Source: Marinifilum sp. D737 (lineage in GTDB: Bacteria > Bacteroidota > Bacteroidia > Bacteroidales > Marinifilaceae). Taken from it: a stretch of 64,000 bases of DNA. A program made the position numbers and the translations under genes. Below, in pieces: positions 25,760-34,901 of the stretch. The notes beneath the pieces were generated by a model, which worked only from the letters and a program-made list of their open reading frames with translations, was not told the origin of the DNA and did no database searches. Location: assembly GCF_026672275.1 (NCBI RefSeq), contig NZ_JANQCD010000020.1, forward strand, positions 29,860 to 93,859. The letters are read 5' to 3'. Positions within the stretch are counted from its first letter, which is position 1, and every line of letters starts with the position of its first letter.

Positions 25760-26722
25760 CTATTTTGCTTCAAAAATTCTGATTAATCTTCTTACTGGAT
25801 CCAAAACCAAAATCCTATCTTCTGAATCTACAGCCAAATCAATACCAACCGTTCCTGGTTCAAACAAATCCGGAGCAGCCACTACCGATTTAAAATCTCC
25901 TGAAGGGAGATGTATTTTTACTCTTTCCAATCCTTTTTCTGCGGTCACAAAAGAACCATCAGATAAGATGGCAATATTCGACGGATTGCAACATCCACTA
26001 AAGCCCTCCACACTCATCGAGGTTCTGTTCCAACTTGATATTTGTTCTCCTTTAAAGTTGTATGCCTCAAAAGCATGTCGGCCTGGATTTACCGCCCATA
26101 ATTCACCTTGTCTACCAATCAGCAAATCAAAATATGGACTAGGAATTACAAAACCTTTTATTCCTTCTGCCTGATTTTCTTCACCAATGTCCTTTATTTT
26201 AATTCCATCAATACTGTAATGATGAATGATTTTCTGACCAGCATCGGCGATAAAAACATTGGTATCCTCAACGGCAATTGAAGTAATGTAAGTTCGATCT
26301 CCTTTTACAACAAAGCTGTTTCTTAAACTCCCATTGGGTTTTCTGATATCGATACGATTACTCATTCCTACCAGAATATTACCATTCTCCATTACTGTGA
26401 TACAAGATGCTGCCTGTCTTAATTTCAAACTGTTAATTTGCTTGCCCTCTGAGTTGAGTACAAGTACATTTTTGTCTGTTCCTACATAGATATTATCATC
26501 CTGATCTACTGCAATGGCATGAATCTCTCCTGCATCAATTTTGATTTGCTTGCTCTCTTTATGACTGATTTTTGATGCATCTACGTGACGTAAAGAATTC
26601 AAATCATACTCATAAACATTCTCCTGGCTCACATTCCCTGTTTTAAACAGATCTTTTGCCATGAATGCTATCAATACGATTAGCAAAACAACAGACAACC
26701 ATAAAATCAATTTATTCTTCAT
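25760..26722 (-). CDS. membrane-anchored NHL-type beta-propeller
   Basis: A 320-residue protein with one N-terminal membrane anchor (LILWLSVVLLIVLIAFMA) and an extracytoplasmic domain of about six NHL-like repeats (IAVDQDDNIYVGT, IAVEDTNVFIADA, AILSDGSFVTAE, LAVDSEDRILVLD). A GFSGCCNPSN segment places two adjacent cysteines in one loop, as seen in some Fe-S or copper-handling NHL proteins; their role here is unknown. It differs in sequence from the PQQ-type propellers of the cluster. It is read together with the small Tat protein and the NapGH-like pair, with 1-19 bp gaps, and so probably belongs to that electron-transfer block. Confidence 0.8.
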   Translation of the reverse strand: MKNKLILWLSVVLLIVLIAFMAKDLFKTGNVSQENVYEYDLNSLRHVDASKISHKESKQIKIDAGEIHAIAVDQDDNIYVGTDKNVLVLNSEGKQINSLKLRQAASCITVMENGNILVGMSNRIDIRKPNGSLRNSFVVKGDRTYITSIAVEDTNVFIADAGQKIIHHYSIDGIKIKDIGEENQAEGIKGFVIPSPYFDLLIGRQGELWAVNPGRHAFEAYNFKGEQISSWNRTSMSVEGFSGCCNPSNIAILSDGSFVTAEKGLERVKIHLPSGDFKSVVAAPDLFEPGTVGIDLAVDSEDRILVLDPVRRLIRIFEAK

Positions 26723-26821
26723 TTTTATAAGCTTTTAGTTATTAGCTTTAGGCTTTTAGCTTATTCAAAATTTGATTCCCTTAACTAAAGAGGGATGTTT
26801 ATAAAATTCAGATTACAAACT

Positions 26822-28249
26822 TTAATTCCTTCTCACATCAATACACACCATATGTTTGTCATCTCTCATTAGCAAACGTCCATCAACAACAACCAAAGGT
26901 CCCCAAGCATCGTGTCCATCCATAATTTTGGCTTTATCCAAAAACTGGAAACTCTTTGATGTAGCCTTGGCAATACTTATGGTTCCATCATCTTTAAGGA
27001 TAAAGAATTTACCATCAGCAACTACATATGGTCCCAAACCAAATCGATGTGCCGAACCACTATCCCAAAGTATCTTTTGACTATCATTTGGATCAACACA
27101 AACAAAGCGATTTCTCAATCCTCCGGCATCCTTAGGAAGAATACTAAACATGTGTCCATCGTATAAAATAGGTGTTTGCTGTTCAGATGCGATTCCATCT
27201 TTAGGCTTGAATTTTTGTAAGGTTTCAACCGAATATTTATTACCTGATTTTTTTACCTGCAACAAAATTCCTCCTGCACCATATCCTGCTGTCATGTATA
27301 CTTTGCCATTGCCAAAAACAATTGGCGAAGGAGCCACAACCGAAGGAGCAAAATCCTTTGTTTTCCATAAGATTTCTCCCAGGTCATCACCTTCTGCTGA
27401 AACACCAACAATACCACCTACTGCGGCATATACCCACATTTTTTTACCATTCAAATTCATTGGCATAACAGATGAATGTGACATCTTCCACCCATCAGGA
27501 TTTGGGGTTTCCCAAACTACTTTTCCCGTAGCACAATCCACACCCATTAGTAAAGATGATCCTCCTGGAGCAATAATGGCAATATTGTCGACGATAATCG
27601 GACACTGACCGGTATACCAAAAAGGTATTTCAGACATGTAATCCTTAACCAAATCAATTCCCCATAAGAAATCTCCCGTATTTGGATCGGTACACATCAC
27701 GTGACATCGAGGTCCAATCGTAATTAAATACTTATCGTTGATGGCTGGAACAGTTCTGGATATACCATGATTTCGTTTGATACGTACTCGATACCATCTT
27801 CTCCACAACTCTTCGCCCGTTTCCAATGAAAAGCATCTTAAAGCATCAGCTTTTTTCACCTCATCGTAATCCAGCACATATACTTTCCCATTGTAAACCA
27901 CAGGAGCAGCATGACCTTCACCCAATTCTACCTGCCAATCAATTTTAGGTCCGTTTCCCCATGAATTAATCAATTTTGTTTGGTCTGCTGAAATATTATC
28001 TGAATTGGCTCCGCGAAACTGAATCCATTTGCCTTTCAAGTTTGTAGATAACTTTTTAAAGAAATCAAATCCTTCTCCAATCTTAACCTTTCCTCCACTG
28101 GATTCACTTTCCTTCGGACGATTGTCCATTCCCGGAATACTTGCATGAATATCTTTAACCGGATTGTATAACAACCAGTACACAAACAATGCCGTTGCTA
28201 CAACAACAGCCAAGAGAATTAATCCTTTTTCGCTTCTTTTCGACAGCAT
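26822..28249 (-). CDS. membrane-anchored PQQ-type beta-propeller
   Basis: A 475-residue protein with a single N-terminal transmembrane helix (GLILLAVVVATALFVYW), a short linker and a propeller. Typical blade ends include GEELWRRW, GDFLWGID, GKVVWETP and GEILWKTK. IQFRGANSD at the domain start corresponds to the WRG motif of the others. Residues HGISRTVP and APGGSSLLMGVD resemble parts of the larger three-paralog group but identity is low. Likely periplasmic, anchored in the inner membrane. No signature of PQQ ligation can be claimed by eye. It lies 99 bp upstream of the NHL gene and 58 bp after the next lipoprotein propeller. Confidence 0.83.
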   Translation of the reverse strand: MLSKRSEKGLILLAVVVATALFVYWLLYNPVKDIHASIPGMDNRPKESESSGGKVKIGEGFDFFKKLSTNLKGKWIQFRGANSDNISADQTKLINSWGNGPKIDWQVELGEGHAAPVVYNGKVYVLDYDEVKKADALRCFSLETGEELWRRWYRVRIKRNHGISRTVPAINDKYLITIGPRCHVMCTDPNTGDFLWGIDLVKDYMSEIPFWYTGQCPIIVDNIAIIAPGGSSLLMGVDCATGKVVWETPNPDGWKMSHSSVMPMNLNGKKMWVYAAVGGIVGVSAEGDDLGEILWKTKDFAPSVVAPSPIVFGNGKVYMTAGYGAGGILLQVKKSGNKYSVETLQKFKPKDGIASEQQTPILYDGHMFSILPKDAGGLRNRFVCVDPNDSQKILWDSGSAHRFGLGPYVVADGKFFILKDDGTISIAKATSKSFQFLDKAKIMDGHDAWGPLVVVDGRLLMRDDKHMVCIDVRRN

Positions 28250-28264
28250 ATACTTATTCGTAAG

Positions 28265-28297
28265 AAACCTGTTGGGTTTTTAAATCCCAACAGGTTT
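28265..28297 (-). terminator. intercistronic inverted repeat
   Basis: AAACCTGTTGGG (28265-28276) pairs perfectly with CCCAACAGGTTT (28286-28297). It lies between two propeller genes and lacks a T-run on the minus strand, so partial termination or mRNA protection is more likely than full termination. Confidence 0.5.
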
Positions 28298-28307
28298 AAC
28301 ATTTACA

Positions 28308-29555
28308 TTATTCTTTTATTGAATAGGCCATTAATGCATTTTCATGACGCACATACATCACCCCATCCTTTATTACCAGATGAGACCAGTGAGGTCCTTT
28401 CCCATATGGCACTTTAAATTCACTGATTACTTTGAATTCTTTAGGATCAGCTTTCACCAAAGCAATATTTCCACCTTTTTCATCGTAGCAGTACAGCATG
28501 CCTTCTGCCGAAATAATAGAGCCTTTGGTTTGCCATTTGGTTTCATACATTTTTTCTCCCGTATTCCAATCCAAACAACACCAGTTTCCCATTCTATTAT
28601 TCACCCAGTTTGCACCATAAATGTATCCATCTACCAATACGGCTCCACCATGATGCACATCAAGCAAAGAATCCACATAGGCCAATTCAACCCCTGATGC
28701 ATCTTCGTTCAGGTTCAGCATTACCGATTTGTGGTCATATCCATTGGTCACATATATCTTACCATCCTTGTACAAAGGGGTATTGGTATTGATATTTGCT
28801 TTCCATTTTCCTCCAGCGTATGCTCCGTAGTCAAATTTCCATTCTATTTTTCCATTATCCGGATTTACACCAAACACATTCTTTTCAATCACCGTAACAA
28901 TCTGATTCTTGCCATTTCGATTAATCATTAATGGCGATACATATCCGGGCTTGTCATTCAAACTTTCCGATTGCCAAATGGTTTCTCCCGTCATCTTATC
29001 CAAAGCAACCATGGTGGTTTCATCTCCACAAGGAGTATAATAAACCATATTTTTATAAAGAAGAATCGATTCAGAAATTCCCCAAGTACCAAAAGTTCCA
29101 CCAAATTTTTCGCTGGCATTCACTTTCCAGTTGATTTCTCCACTTAAGGCATTTACACAAGCAACATCACCCTTTCCACTTGAAAGGTATATTCTATCAT
29201 CTTCAATGGTTGGTGTAGCACGACTATCTATAAATGAAGCATCCCATCCTTTACCATAAGGTGTTTGCCACTTTTTATTACCATCCATATCAAAAGCCAA
29301 AAGATAATCTGTAGAATCAATTAAGCCTGTCAGGTAAATGGTGTTGTGAGCAATGGCAACCGAAGAATATCCTACAGGAATACTATCCTTGTGCCATAAC
29401 ATTTTTGGTCCTTCGGCAGGCCATTTATTCAATAGTCCTGTTTCGTTGTATACTCCTGTTCTGTTTGGGCCTCTCCATTCTGTAAACACTCTTTCTTGTT
29501 TACATTGAGTTAAGGCAAAACAAGCAATAAGAGCAAGTCCTAGTAATCGTCTCAT
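28308..29555 (-). CDS. PQQ-type beta-propeller lipoprotein
   Basis: A 415-residue lipoprotein (signal ending ALTQC) of the same subgroup as the proteins at 13757-14980 and 29587-30798. It shares WRGPNRTGVY, an EGPKMLW motif some 15 residues on, a CGDETTMVALD loop, and the tail YVRHENALMAYSI. Blades include GNKKWQTP, GEINWKVN, GETIWQSE and GKIEWKFD. The subgroup resembles the large family of WRG-motif propellers found in Planctomycetes and Bacteroidota; catalytic activity has not been assigned from sequence. Anchoring is presumably to the periplasmic face of a membrane. It starts 31 bp after the first gene of the cluster. Confidence 0.85.
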   Translation of the reverse strand: MRRLLGLALIACFALTQCKQERVFTEWRGPNRTGVYNETGLLNKWPAEGPKMLWHKDSIPVGYSSVAIAHNTIYLTGLIDSTDYLLAFDMDGNKKWQTPYGKGWDASFIDSRATPTIEDDRIYLSSGKGDVACVNALSGEINWKVNASEKFGGTFGTWGISESILLYKNMVYYTPCGDETTMVALDKMTGETIWQSESLNDKPGYVSPLMINRNGKNQIVTVIEKNVFGVNPDNGKIEWKFDYGAYAGGKWKANINTNTPLYKDGKIYVTNGYDHKSVMLNLNEDASGVELAYVDSLLDVHHGGAVLVDGYIYGANWVNNRMGNWCCLDWNTGEKMYETKWQTKGSIISAEGMLYCYDEKGGNIALVKADPKEFKVISEFKVPYGKGPHWSHLVIKDGVMYVRHENALMAYSIKE

Positions 29556-29586
29556 AGTTTAATTGGTTATCGTAGTGATATCGTTT

Positions 29587-30798
29587 TTACTTTGCAATTG
29601 AATACACCATTAATGAACTTCCATGGCGTACATACAGTTTCTTGTTGTGAATTACCAAATGCGCCCAATGTTGCTTTTCACCATAAGGAACTCGGAAGGA
29701 ACTCACCTTATTGAATGATCCATTGCTTACATCAACCAAAGCAATTTCTCCGCTATCTCCGTAACAGTATAACATCCCGTCAGCATAAATCACATTTCCA
29801 CGACTCAACATTTTCGCTGAATAAAGAGTCTCTCCGGTTTTCCAATCCAAACAAAACCATTCGCGGTTTACATGGCCTGATCCGTAAATCTTACCATCCA
29901 ATAAGATCACACCTCCCATTTGGTTGTCCAGTTTCTCATTTCTCCACAGTTCTTTCACACTTGAACCATCATCTGCCAATTGCAACATTACACCACCTTT
30001 GCCATATCCGCTAAAGCAGTACAACATTCCATCATTGTAAACCGGAGTATTTGGATGAATCGAATATCTGTTGGAATGATCAACACTCCATAGCATTTTA
30101 CCATCTTTTGTGTCAATACCTACAATTGAATTTTGAGTATGAGTAACCAATAAACTTCTGTTATTCAATTGTATTAAAGCAGGTGAGCAATAGGCAGACT
30201 TCTCACCCTTAGCTGCAGATTTCCAGATTAACTTACCATCATTTTTATTCAAAGCAATTACACTTGCCTGACTTCCACCAGGTGTACAAAAAAGCTTTTC
30301 TCCTTCAACCAACAAGTTTTCAGTTACCCCCCAACGAATATTACTTCCTTCATATTCATCTATAATATTCTTCTTCCAAACAAGATCACCATTTTCTGCA
30401 TTCATGGCAACAAGCTCTCCAAGTCCGCTTAATACATATAACATTCCATCCTTAATCATAGGAGTAGTTCTTACACCATCATAAGAATCCATCCATTCTT
30501 TGCCATAAATTTGTTTCCAAACTTGTTTTCCTGAATGATCAAATGCAATCACAAAACCTTCATCACCTTCTGTTCCTCCGGTATAAACATACTTTTCAGT
30601 AACAGCAGCAGATGCATGACCATCTCCCAGTTGATCGAAATGCCATAGCATATTAGGACCTTCGGCAGGCCATGTTTTTAAAAGATTAGAGTCAGGATAT
30701 TTACCGTCTCTGTTTTCTCCGCGCCATTGAGCGTTATTCTGTGCAAAACCAGCAAAACTTGAGATAAGAATTACCAGGGATAAAAAAATACGTAGCAT
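29587..30798 (-). CDS. secreted PQQ-type beta-propeller protein (first gene of the cluster)
   Basis: A 403-residue protein with a cleavable signal peptide (FLSLVILISSFAGFAQ) and no lipid-attachment Cys. It belongs with the two lipoprotein propellers of the cluster: WRGENRDGKY, EGPNMLW, TPGGSQASVIALN, MGGVILLDGKIYGSGH and YVRHGSSLMVYSI are shared or nearly shared with one or both. Repeats GKQVWKQI, GDLVWKKN, GKLIWKSA and GKMLWSVD mark blades. As the 5'-most gene of the minus-strand cluster it should follow the main promoter in 30799-31228, though no convincing TAnnTTTG element was found for it. Confidence 0.85.
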   Translation of the reverse strand: MLRIFLSLVILISSFAGFAQNNAQWRGENRDGKYPDSNLLKTWPAEGPNMLWHFDQLGDGHASAAVTEKYVYTGGTEGDEGFVIAFDHSGKQVWKQIYGKEWMDSYDGVRTTPMIKDGMLYVLSGLGELVAMNAENGDLVWKKNIIDEYEGSNIRWGVTENLLVEGEKLFCTPGGSQASVIALNKNDGKLIWKSAAKGEKSAYCSPALIQLNNRSLLVTHTQNSIVGIDTKDGKMLWSVDHSNRYSIHPNTPVYNDGMLYCFSGYGKGGVMLQLADDGSSVKELWRNEKLDNQMGGVILLDGKIYGSGHVNREWFCLDWKTGETLYSAKMLSRGNVIYADGMLYCYGDSGEIALVDVSNGSFNKVSSFRVPYGEKQHWAHLVIHNKKLYVRHGSSLMVYSIAK

Positions 30799-31228
30799 GC
30801 TTGAATCATTTATATAAGTTAAAACACTATAAAGATAATTGCTATGAGTTTTATTAAAGACAAATTCACCCCTGCACCTTCAAATATGTTTTAGGTCTAA
30901 ATAAAAATGCAGTTTCACAAGCATTTTTTATACCAAACATGAAAAACAACTACTACCCACCACTGTAAGCAATCAAACACTATTTAGAATCACTCTAATA
31001 TTGTCCGATTTCGTTACATCACCGTCCGTTATTGTACTTTTCAGACTAAAAAGTCCCTTTTAGATTTACAATAACAATTTAAACTCACCTAAAGCAAATA
31101 AAAAGCATTATTAACTCGGACTATCTATTTAAAACTGTTTTAACAAGTTTTTAACTTTCATCCTCCCTCACATTAGCCTCGATCAAAATAAAACTACTAT
31201 CTTGTATATCAAACTAAGACATAACACC
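30799..31228. promoter_or_regulatory. divergent intergenic region between the 24-kb cluster and an OB-fold lipoprotein gene
   Basis: About 430 bp of AT-rich DNA with no gene. It should carry the cluster promoter (minus) and a plus-strand promoter; TATCTTG at 31198-31204 is a weak candidate for the latter. Two GTCCG words about 27 bp apart (near 31013 and 31036) and an inverted repeat CTAAAA/TTTTAG (31049-31066) could be regulator sites. None of this is strong. Confidence 0.4.
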
Positions 31229-31942
31229 ATGAAAAATCTATTATTATCCTGTCTCTTTATGATTGCCATATTATTATCGGCTTGCAAAAACGAAAAACAA
31301 AGCAAATCAATTGACGTTCCCGATGGAAAAGAAAAAATCACAGTAACAGAATTGATTAATGGCAACACCTACTCATACATCAAAGGAAACAATGAGAATA
31401 GTGAAATATGGGTTGCCATTAGAAAACAGCCAATTGAAATTGGCAAAACCTATTTTTACAAAGATGCTTTGCCAATGAAAGATTTTCACAGCAAGGAATT
31501 AAACAGAACTTTCCCCTTAATCTATTTCTTAAACTCCCTCTCATCTGAGACTTCGAAAAAAGCAGTTTTACCCCATGGATCACAAATGAAAAAGCCAACT
31601 GCGGTTAAAGTTGAAGTAGACATTAAGGCCAGTAAAGACTTTACGAATATTGAAAACATCTACAAAAAGAAAGACCAACTAGTCAATTCAATTATTAAAG
31701 TAAAAGGGAAAGTAACCAAATTCAATAAGAATATATTAAACAGAAACTGGATTCATATTCAAGATGGAACCGAGCACAATGGCAATTTTGATTTAACAAT
31801 CACATCAACTCAAACCGTAAGCGTTGGAGAAGTAATTGAATTCAAGGGAGTTTTAATTACAGATAAAGATTTTGGAGCAGGATACAAGTATGATGTACTT
31901 TTAGAAAATGCAGAAAAATTAAACAGCACAAAATCTCAATAA
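31229..31942 (+). CDS. OB-fold lipoprotein
   Basis: Starting at the ATG at 31229, the protein has a lipoprotein signal ending LLSAC and about 218 mature residues. Two similar beta-rich parts are visible: one around ELINGNTYSYIKGNNENSE and WVAIRKQ, and a second around IIKVKGKVTKFNKN, WIHIQDGTE and EFKGVLITDKDFG. The second has the G-x-V and W-x-x-I/L-x-D-G pattern of OB-fold (bacterial nucleic-acid- or ligand-binding) domains. Related secreted OB proteins occur next to anaerobic respiratory genes, which could fit its position opposite the redox cluster. No ligand can be named. A TTCG-loop terminator follows. Confidence 0.6.
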   Translation: MKNLLLSCLFMIAILLSACKNEKQSKSIDVPDGKEKITVTELINGNTYSYIKGNNENSEIWVAIRKQPIEIGKTYFYKDALPMKDFHSKELNRTFPLIYFLNSLSSETSKKAVLPHGSQMKKPTAVKVEVDIKASKDFTNIENIYKKKDQLVNSIIKVKGKVTKFNKNILNRNWIHIQDGTEHNGNFDLTITSTQTVSVGEVIEFKGVLITDKDFGAGYKYDVLLENAEKLNSTKSQ

Positions 31943-32036
31943 ATTTTATAATAAACTTTTGACTATTTGATTTATTTTATATAATTTTAATATCAGTCTC
32001 AATTACTACATACAACATTACTTTTTACCCACTATG

Positions 32037-32062
32037 AAAAAACGGCTTCGGTCGTTTTTTTT
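32037..32062 (+). terminator. rho-independent terminator
   Basis: AAAAAACGGC-TTCG-GTCGTTTTTT: a stable tetraloop stem followed by an unbroken T-run, about 100 bp after the OB-fold lipoprotein gene. Confidence 0.75.
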
Positions 32063-32157
32063 TATCACATTATTACATACAATCGCTCTAAAACATACGA
32101 TAACAATTTCAATTAAAGATCGATTTGTTAATTTTAATGCTGATTCAAAATGAAGCT

Positions 32158-34356
32158 ATGCAAAAAAGTCAGCTAAATCAACACCTACGTTTTATACTTA
32201 TTCTCCTTGCTGTAGTAAATATGCCAGGCTGTAAATCGGACAATAATTTAATCTTTAATTCTGATCAATATAACATCTACCCAAACCGTGTTGAACAGGG
32301 TGAATTCCTTGCAATTGCCAAAAACAAAAAGGAAATTAACTCCTCATACCCTTATCTGCAAAACAACAAGTGGAAACTAAAACGCAGTTTGTTTCATTAT
32401 CCAGCATACCAATCGAATCATGAAATTTTAAATGCGATATACAACCTGTCATTAGAGGAAATCGACCGAAAAATTTTAAATGACAGCATCTTTTCTAAAG
32501 AAAACATTACAAGTACTAATTTAGGGTATTCGGGCATGCTATCATTGTCAATACTTCATCCTAAAGCATGTCAAAATAGTCTAATGCAAAGGGTGAAGAA
32601 CGATAGAATCATTCAAGATCCGGGAACCGGAGGCTCCTGGCCCATTGGTTCGGATCGTTTGATATGGGCTACAGCTGCATGGGATATCTACAAGGTAACT
32701 GGAGATACCGATTGGCTTCGAAGAACCTACTTCATTATAAAAAACAGCATTGATGATGACATTAATTTAATATGGAATTATCATTCTCATCTATTTAAAG
32801 GAGAAGCCTCATTCCTAAATCGCCAGGAACAATCCTACCCAAAATGGATGTCACCTACCGACATATACGAAACCTATTCTTTATCGAACCAGGTAGTTCA
32901 TTACAAGGCTTTGCAAATACTTATTGAGATGGGAAACCTTCTTAATAAGGATACACAAAAGTACCATCACATCTCCGAAGCATTAAAAAAGAGTATCAAC
33001 AGCAAATTTAAAATCGAAGGCAAAAAACACCTTGGTCAATTCCGATACAACAATTACAATTTGGTATCACAACATTCTGATGCTCTTGGTGAATCTCTTG
33101 CCAACATCTGGAATATAAGTGAGAATACTGCAGAGAATATTCCAATACATCAATTTGGAGTCGCTTGTTTTCATCCTCAAATTCCCAACATCGCCAACTA
33201 TCACAACAACAGCATTTGGCCTTTTATTCAGGCAACATGGAATTGGGCAGCAGCGGAAAACCAAAATACGAAAGCTGTACTATGGGGGCTTGCCTCTTCA
33301 ATTAGATCAACAGCATTATTTTTAACAAATAAAAGAAGCTTTTTAATTGATAACGGAGATTTCCAGCATACGGAAAAAGATTCTAATTCAAACCTATTAA
33401 GTGCCTCGGCAAGTATCTCTAATTTCCTTCATGTTCTGATGGGAATCAATCTCACAACAGAAGAATTAGAGTTTAACCCTGTTATCCCGCGAGAATTTAA
33501 AGGCAAGCAGGTACTAAGCAACCTTAAATACAACAAGGCAATCCTTCATGTTGAAATACTCGGGTTTGGAAATAAGATTAGTTCATTCACTTTTGACGGC
33601 ACGCCCTACAAAAGAGCCGTTGTCCCTAAAAACATCGAAGGGCATCACAAAATTGTGATAAAAATGAACAATGAAATCCCTATTGATGAAAAAATAAATG
33701 TAGTTGAACATTTGTATTCACCCGAAACTCCAAACTTATCCTACACAAACGATCAGTTAGAATGGAATAAGATCAATAATGCCACTCATTATAAGATTTA
33801 TCAAAACGGAGATCTTTTACTCGAAACAAAAGACAATTATATGGTTGAAGTTAACTTCTCTCAACCAGTTGAATTTTGTGTACAAGCAGTGGATAGTTCA
33901 AACCAACACTCCTTTCTTTCCAAACCAGTCCTTCTGTATGAAAGCAAGTATGAAAAACTCCTGGAAGCGGAAGCATTTCAAAGCAATCGGAAATCGTCTT
34001 TTGTAGTATTAAAGAAAACCGACAAAGAACCATACTACTTTCAGGTTAAAGCTCCCAGAAATGGCAGCTACAAATTGAGCTTTTTATATGCAAATGGAAA
34101 TGGGGACATTAAAACAGGAGACAAATGCGCCAGCAGAAGCCTCTGGCAAAACAGTGGGTACATAGGCTCAATTGTTTTCCCTCAAAGGGGAAAAGGCAAG
34201 TGGAATGATTACGGCTACTCAAATTCTTTTTATGTAGATCTTAAAAAGGGATATAACTTTTTCAAAATTAGTTTCGAAGAATTCAACAACAACATGAATG
34301 GTGAACGCAATGATGTTCGCCTTGATAAAATTAGATTATTAAGATTGACTAATTAA
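32158..34356 (+). CDS. six-hairpin glycosidase-like lipoprotein with C-terminal carbohydrate-binding-like domain
   Basis: From the ATG at 32158 a lipoprotein signal (ending NMPGC) precedes about 710 residues. The central part has the (alpha/alpha)6 barrel look of glycogen-debranching, trehalase or rhamnosidase-type enzymes: GGSWPIGSDRLIWATAAWD, HSDALGESLANIW and NNSIWPFIQATWNWAAA are typical barrel motifs. After about residue 500 come an Fn3-like segment (YSPETPNLSYTNDQLEW) and a C-terminal beta-sandwich resembling CBM35/CBM6 modules (LEAEAF, NDVRLDKIRLL). A surface or periplasmic alpha-glycan or plant/algal polysaccharide activity is likely; the linkage is unknown and no SusCD pair is nearby. 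The acetyltransferase gene starts immediately after its stop. Confidence 0.75.
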   Translation: MQKSQLNQHLRFILILLAVVNMPGCKSDNNLIFNSDQYNIYPNRVEQGEFLAIAKNKKEINSSYPYLQNNKWKLKRSLFHYPAYQSNHEILNAIYNLSLEEIDRKILNDSIFSKENITSTNLGYSGMLSLSILHPKACQNSLMQRVKNDRIIQDPGTGGSWPIGSDRLIWATAAWDIYKVTGDTDWLRRTYFIIKNSIDDDINLIWNYHSHLFKGEASFLNRQEQSYPKWMSPTDIYETYSLSNQVVHYKALQILIEMGNLLNKDTQKYHHISEALKKSINSKFKIEGKKHLGQFRYNNYNLVSQHSDALGESLANIWNISENTAENIPIHQFGVACFHPQIPNIANYHNNSIWPFIQATWNWAAAENQNTKAVLWGLASSIRSTALFLTNKRSFLIDNGDFQHTEKDSNSNLLSASASISNFLHVLMGINLTTEELEFNPVIPREFKGKQVLSNLKYNKAILHVEILGFGNKISSFTFDGTPYKRAVVPKNIEGHHKIVIKMNNEIPIDEKINVVEHLYSPETPNLSYTNDQLEWNKINNATHYKIYQNGDLLLETKDNYMVEVNFSQPVEFCVQAVDSSNQHSFLSKPVLLYESKYEKLLEAEAFQSNRKSSFVVLKKTDKEPYYFQVKAPRNGSYKLSFLYANGNGDIKTGDKCASRSLWQNSGYIGSIVFPQRGKGKWNDYGYSNSFYVDLKKGYNFFKISFEEFNNNMNGERNDVRLDKIRLLRLTN

Positions 34357-34869
34357 ATGAGAATCATGAAAGTTGTATTGGAAACAGAGCGATTATTCTT
34401 AAGAGAATTTATCCTGGAGGATGCGCAAAGTATGTTTGATCTAAATTCCGATCCCGAGGTGATTAAATATACCGGAGACCCACCATTCGAATCTGTCGAG
34501 CAGGCCAAAGCATTTCTTCAGAACTACGACGACTACAAAAAGAATGGCTTTGGCAGATGGGCCATGATAAGCAAAGCAGACAATGAATTCATCGGCTGGT
34601 GTGGTTTAAAGTTAAACGAAGAAAAGTTCATTGATCTTGGATTTAGAGTCTTCAGAAAACATTGGAACAAGGGATACGCCAGCGAAGCAGCAAAAGCGTG
34701 CCTGACCTACGGCTTTCAAACATTAGGATTCGATGAAATCATAGGAAGAGTACTTTCTGAGAACAAAGCTTCCATTAAAGTTCTTGAAAAGCTGGGAATG
34801 CGATATTGGAAAAATGATACATGCCATGGATTTGAAAATGCCAGGTACTACCGAATTATTAAAGCATAA
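34357..34869 (+). CDS. GNAT family N-acetyltransferase (RimJ/RimL type)
   Basis: A 170-residue acetyl-CoA-dependent acetyltransferase. It begins with the ETERLFLREF motif of the RimJ/RimL subgroup, and has the acyl-CoA loop region around FRKHWNKGYASEAA and the C-terminal NKASIKVLEKLGM. The substrate, probably a protein N-terminus or small amine, is unknown. The ATG directly follows the TAA of the glycosidase-like gene, so translational coupling is likely, although the functions seem unrelated. Confidence 0.92.
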   Translation: MRIMKVVLETERLFLREFILEDAQSMFDLNSDPEVIKYTGDPPFESVEQAKAFLQNYDDYKKNGFGRWAMISKADNEFIGWCGLKLNEEKFIDLGFRVFRKHWNKGYASEAAKACLTYGFQTLGFDEIIGRVLSENKASIKVLEKLGMRYWKNDTCHGFENARYYRIIKA

Positions 34870-34873
34870 AAAC

Positions 34874-34901
34874 ATCCCTGCAAATCAAAACTCGCAGGGA
34901 T
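34874..34901 (+). terminator. hairpin after the acetyltransferase gene
   Basis: ATCCCTGC pairs perfectly with GCAGGGAT around a 12-base loop. The T-run is missing, so this is a weak terminator. Confidence 0.5.

Noticed and set aside
13757..30798. Calling the propellers PQQ-dependent alcohol dehydrogenases
   Set aside because: The blade motifs match, but I could not find the disulfide pair, catalytic Asp or calcium ligands of quinoprotein dehydrogenases, and no cytochrome c motif is present.
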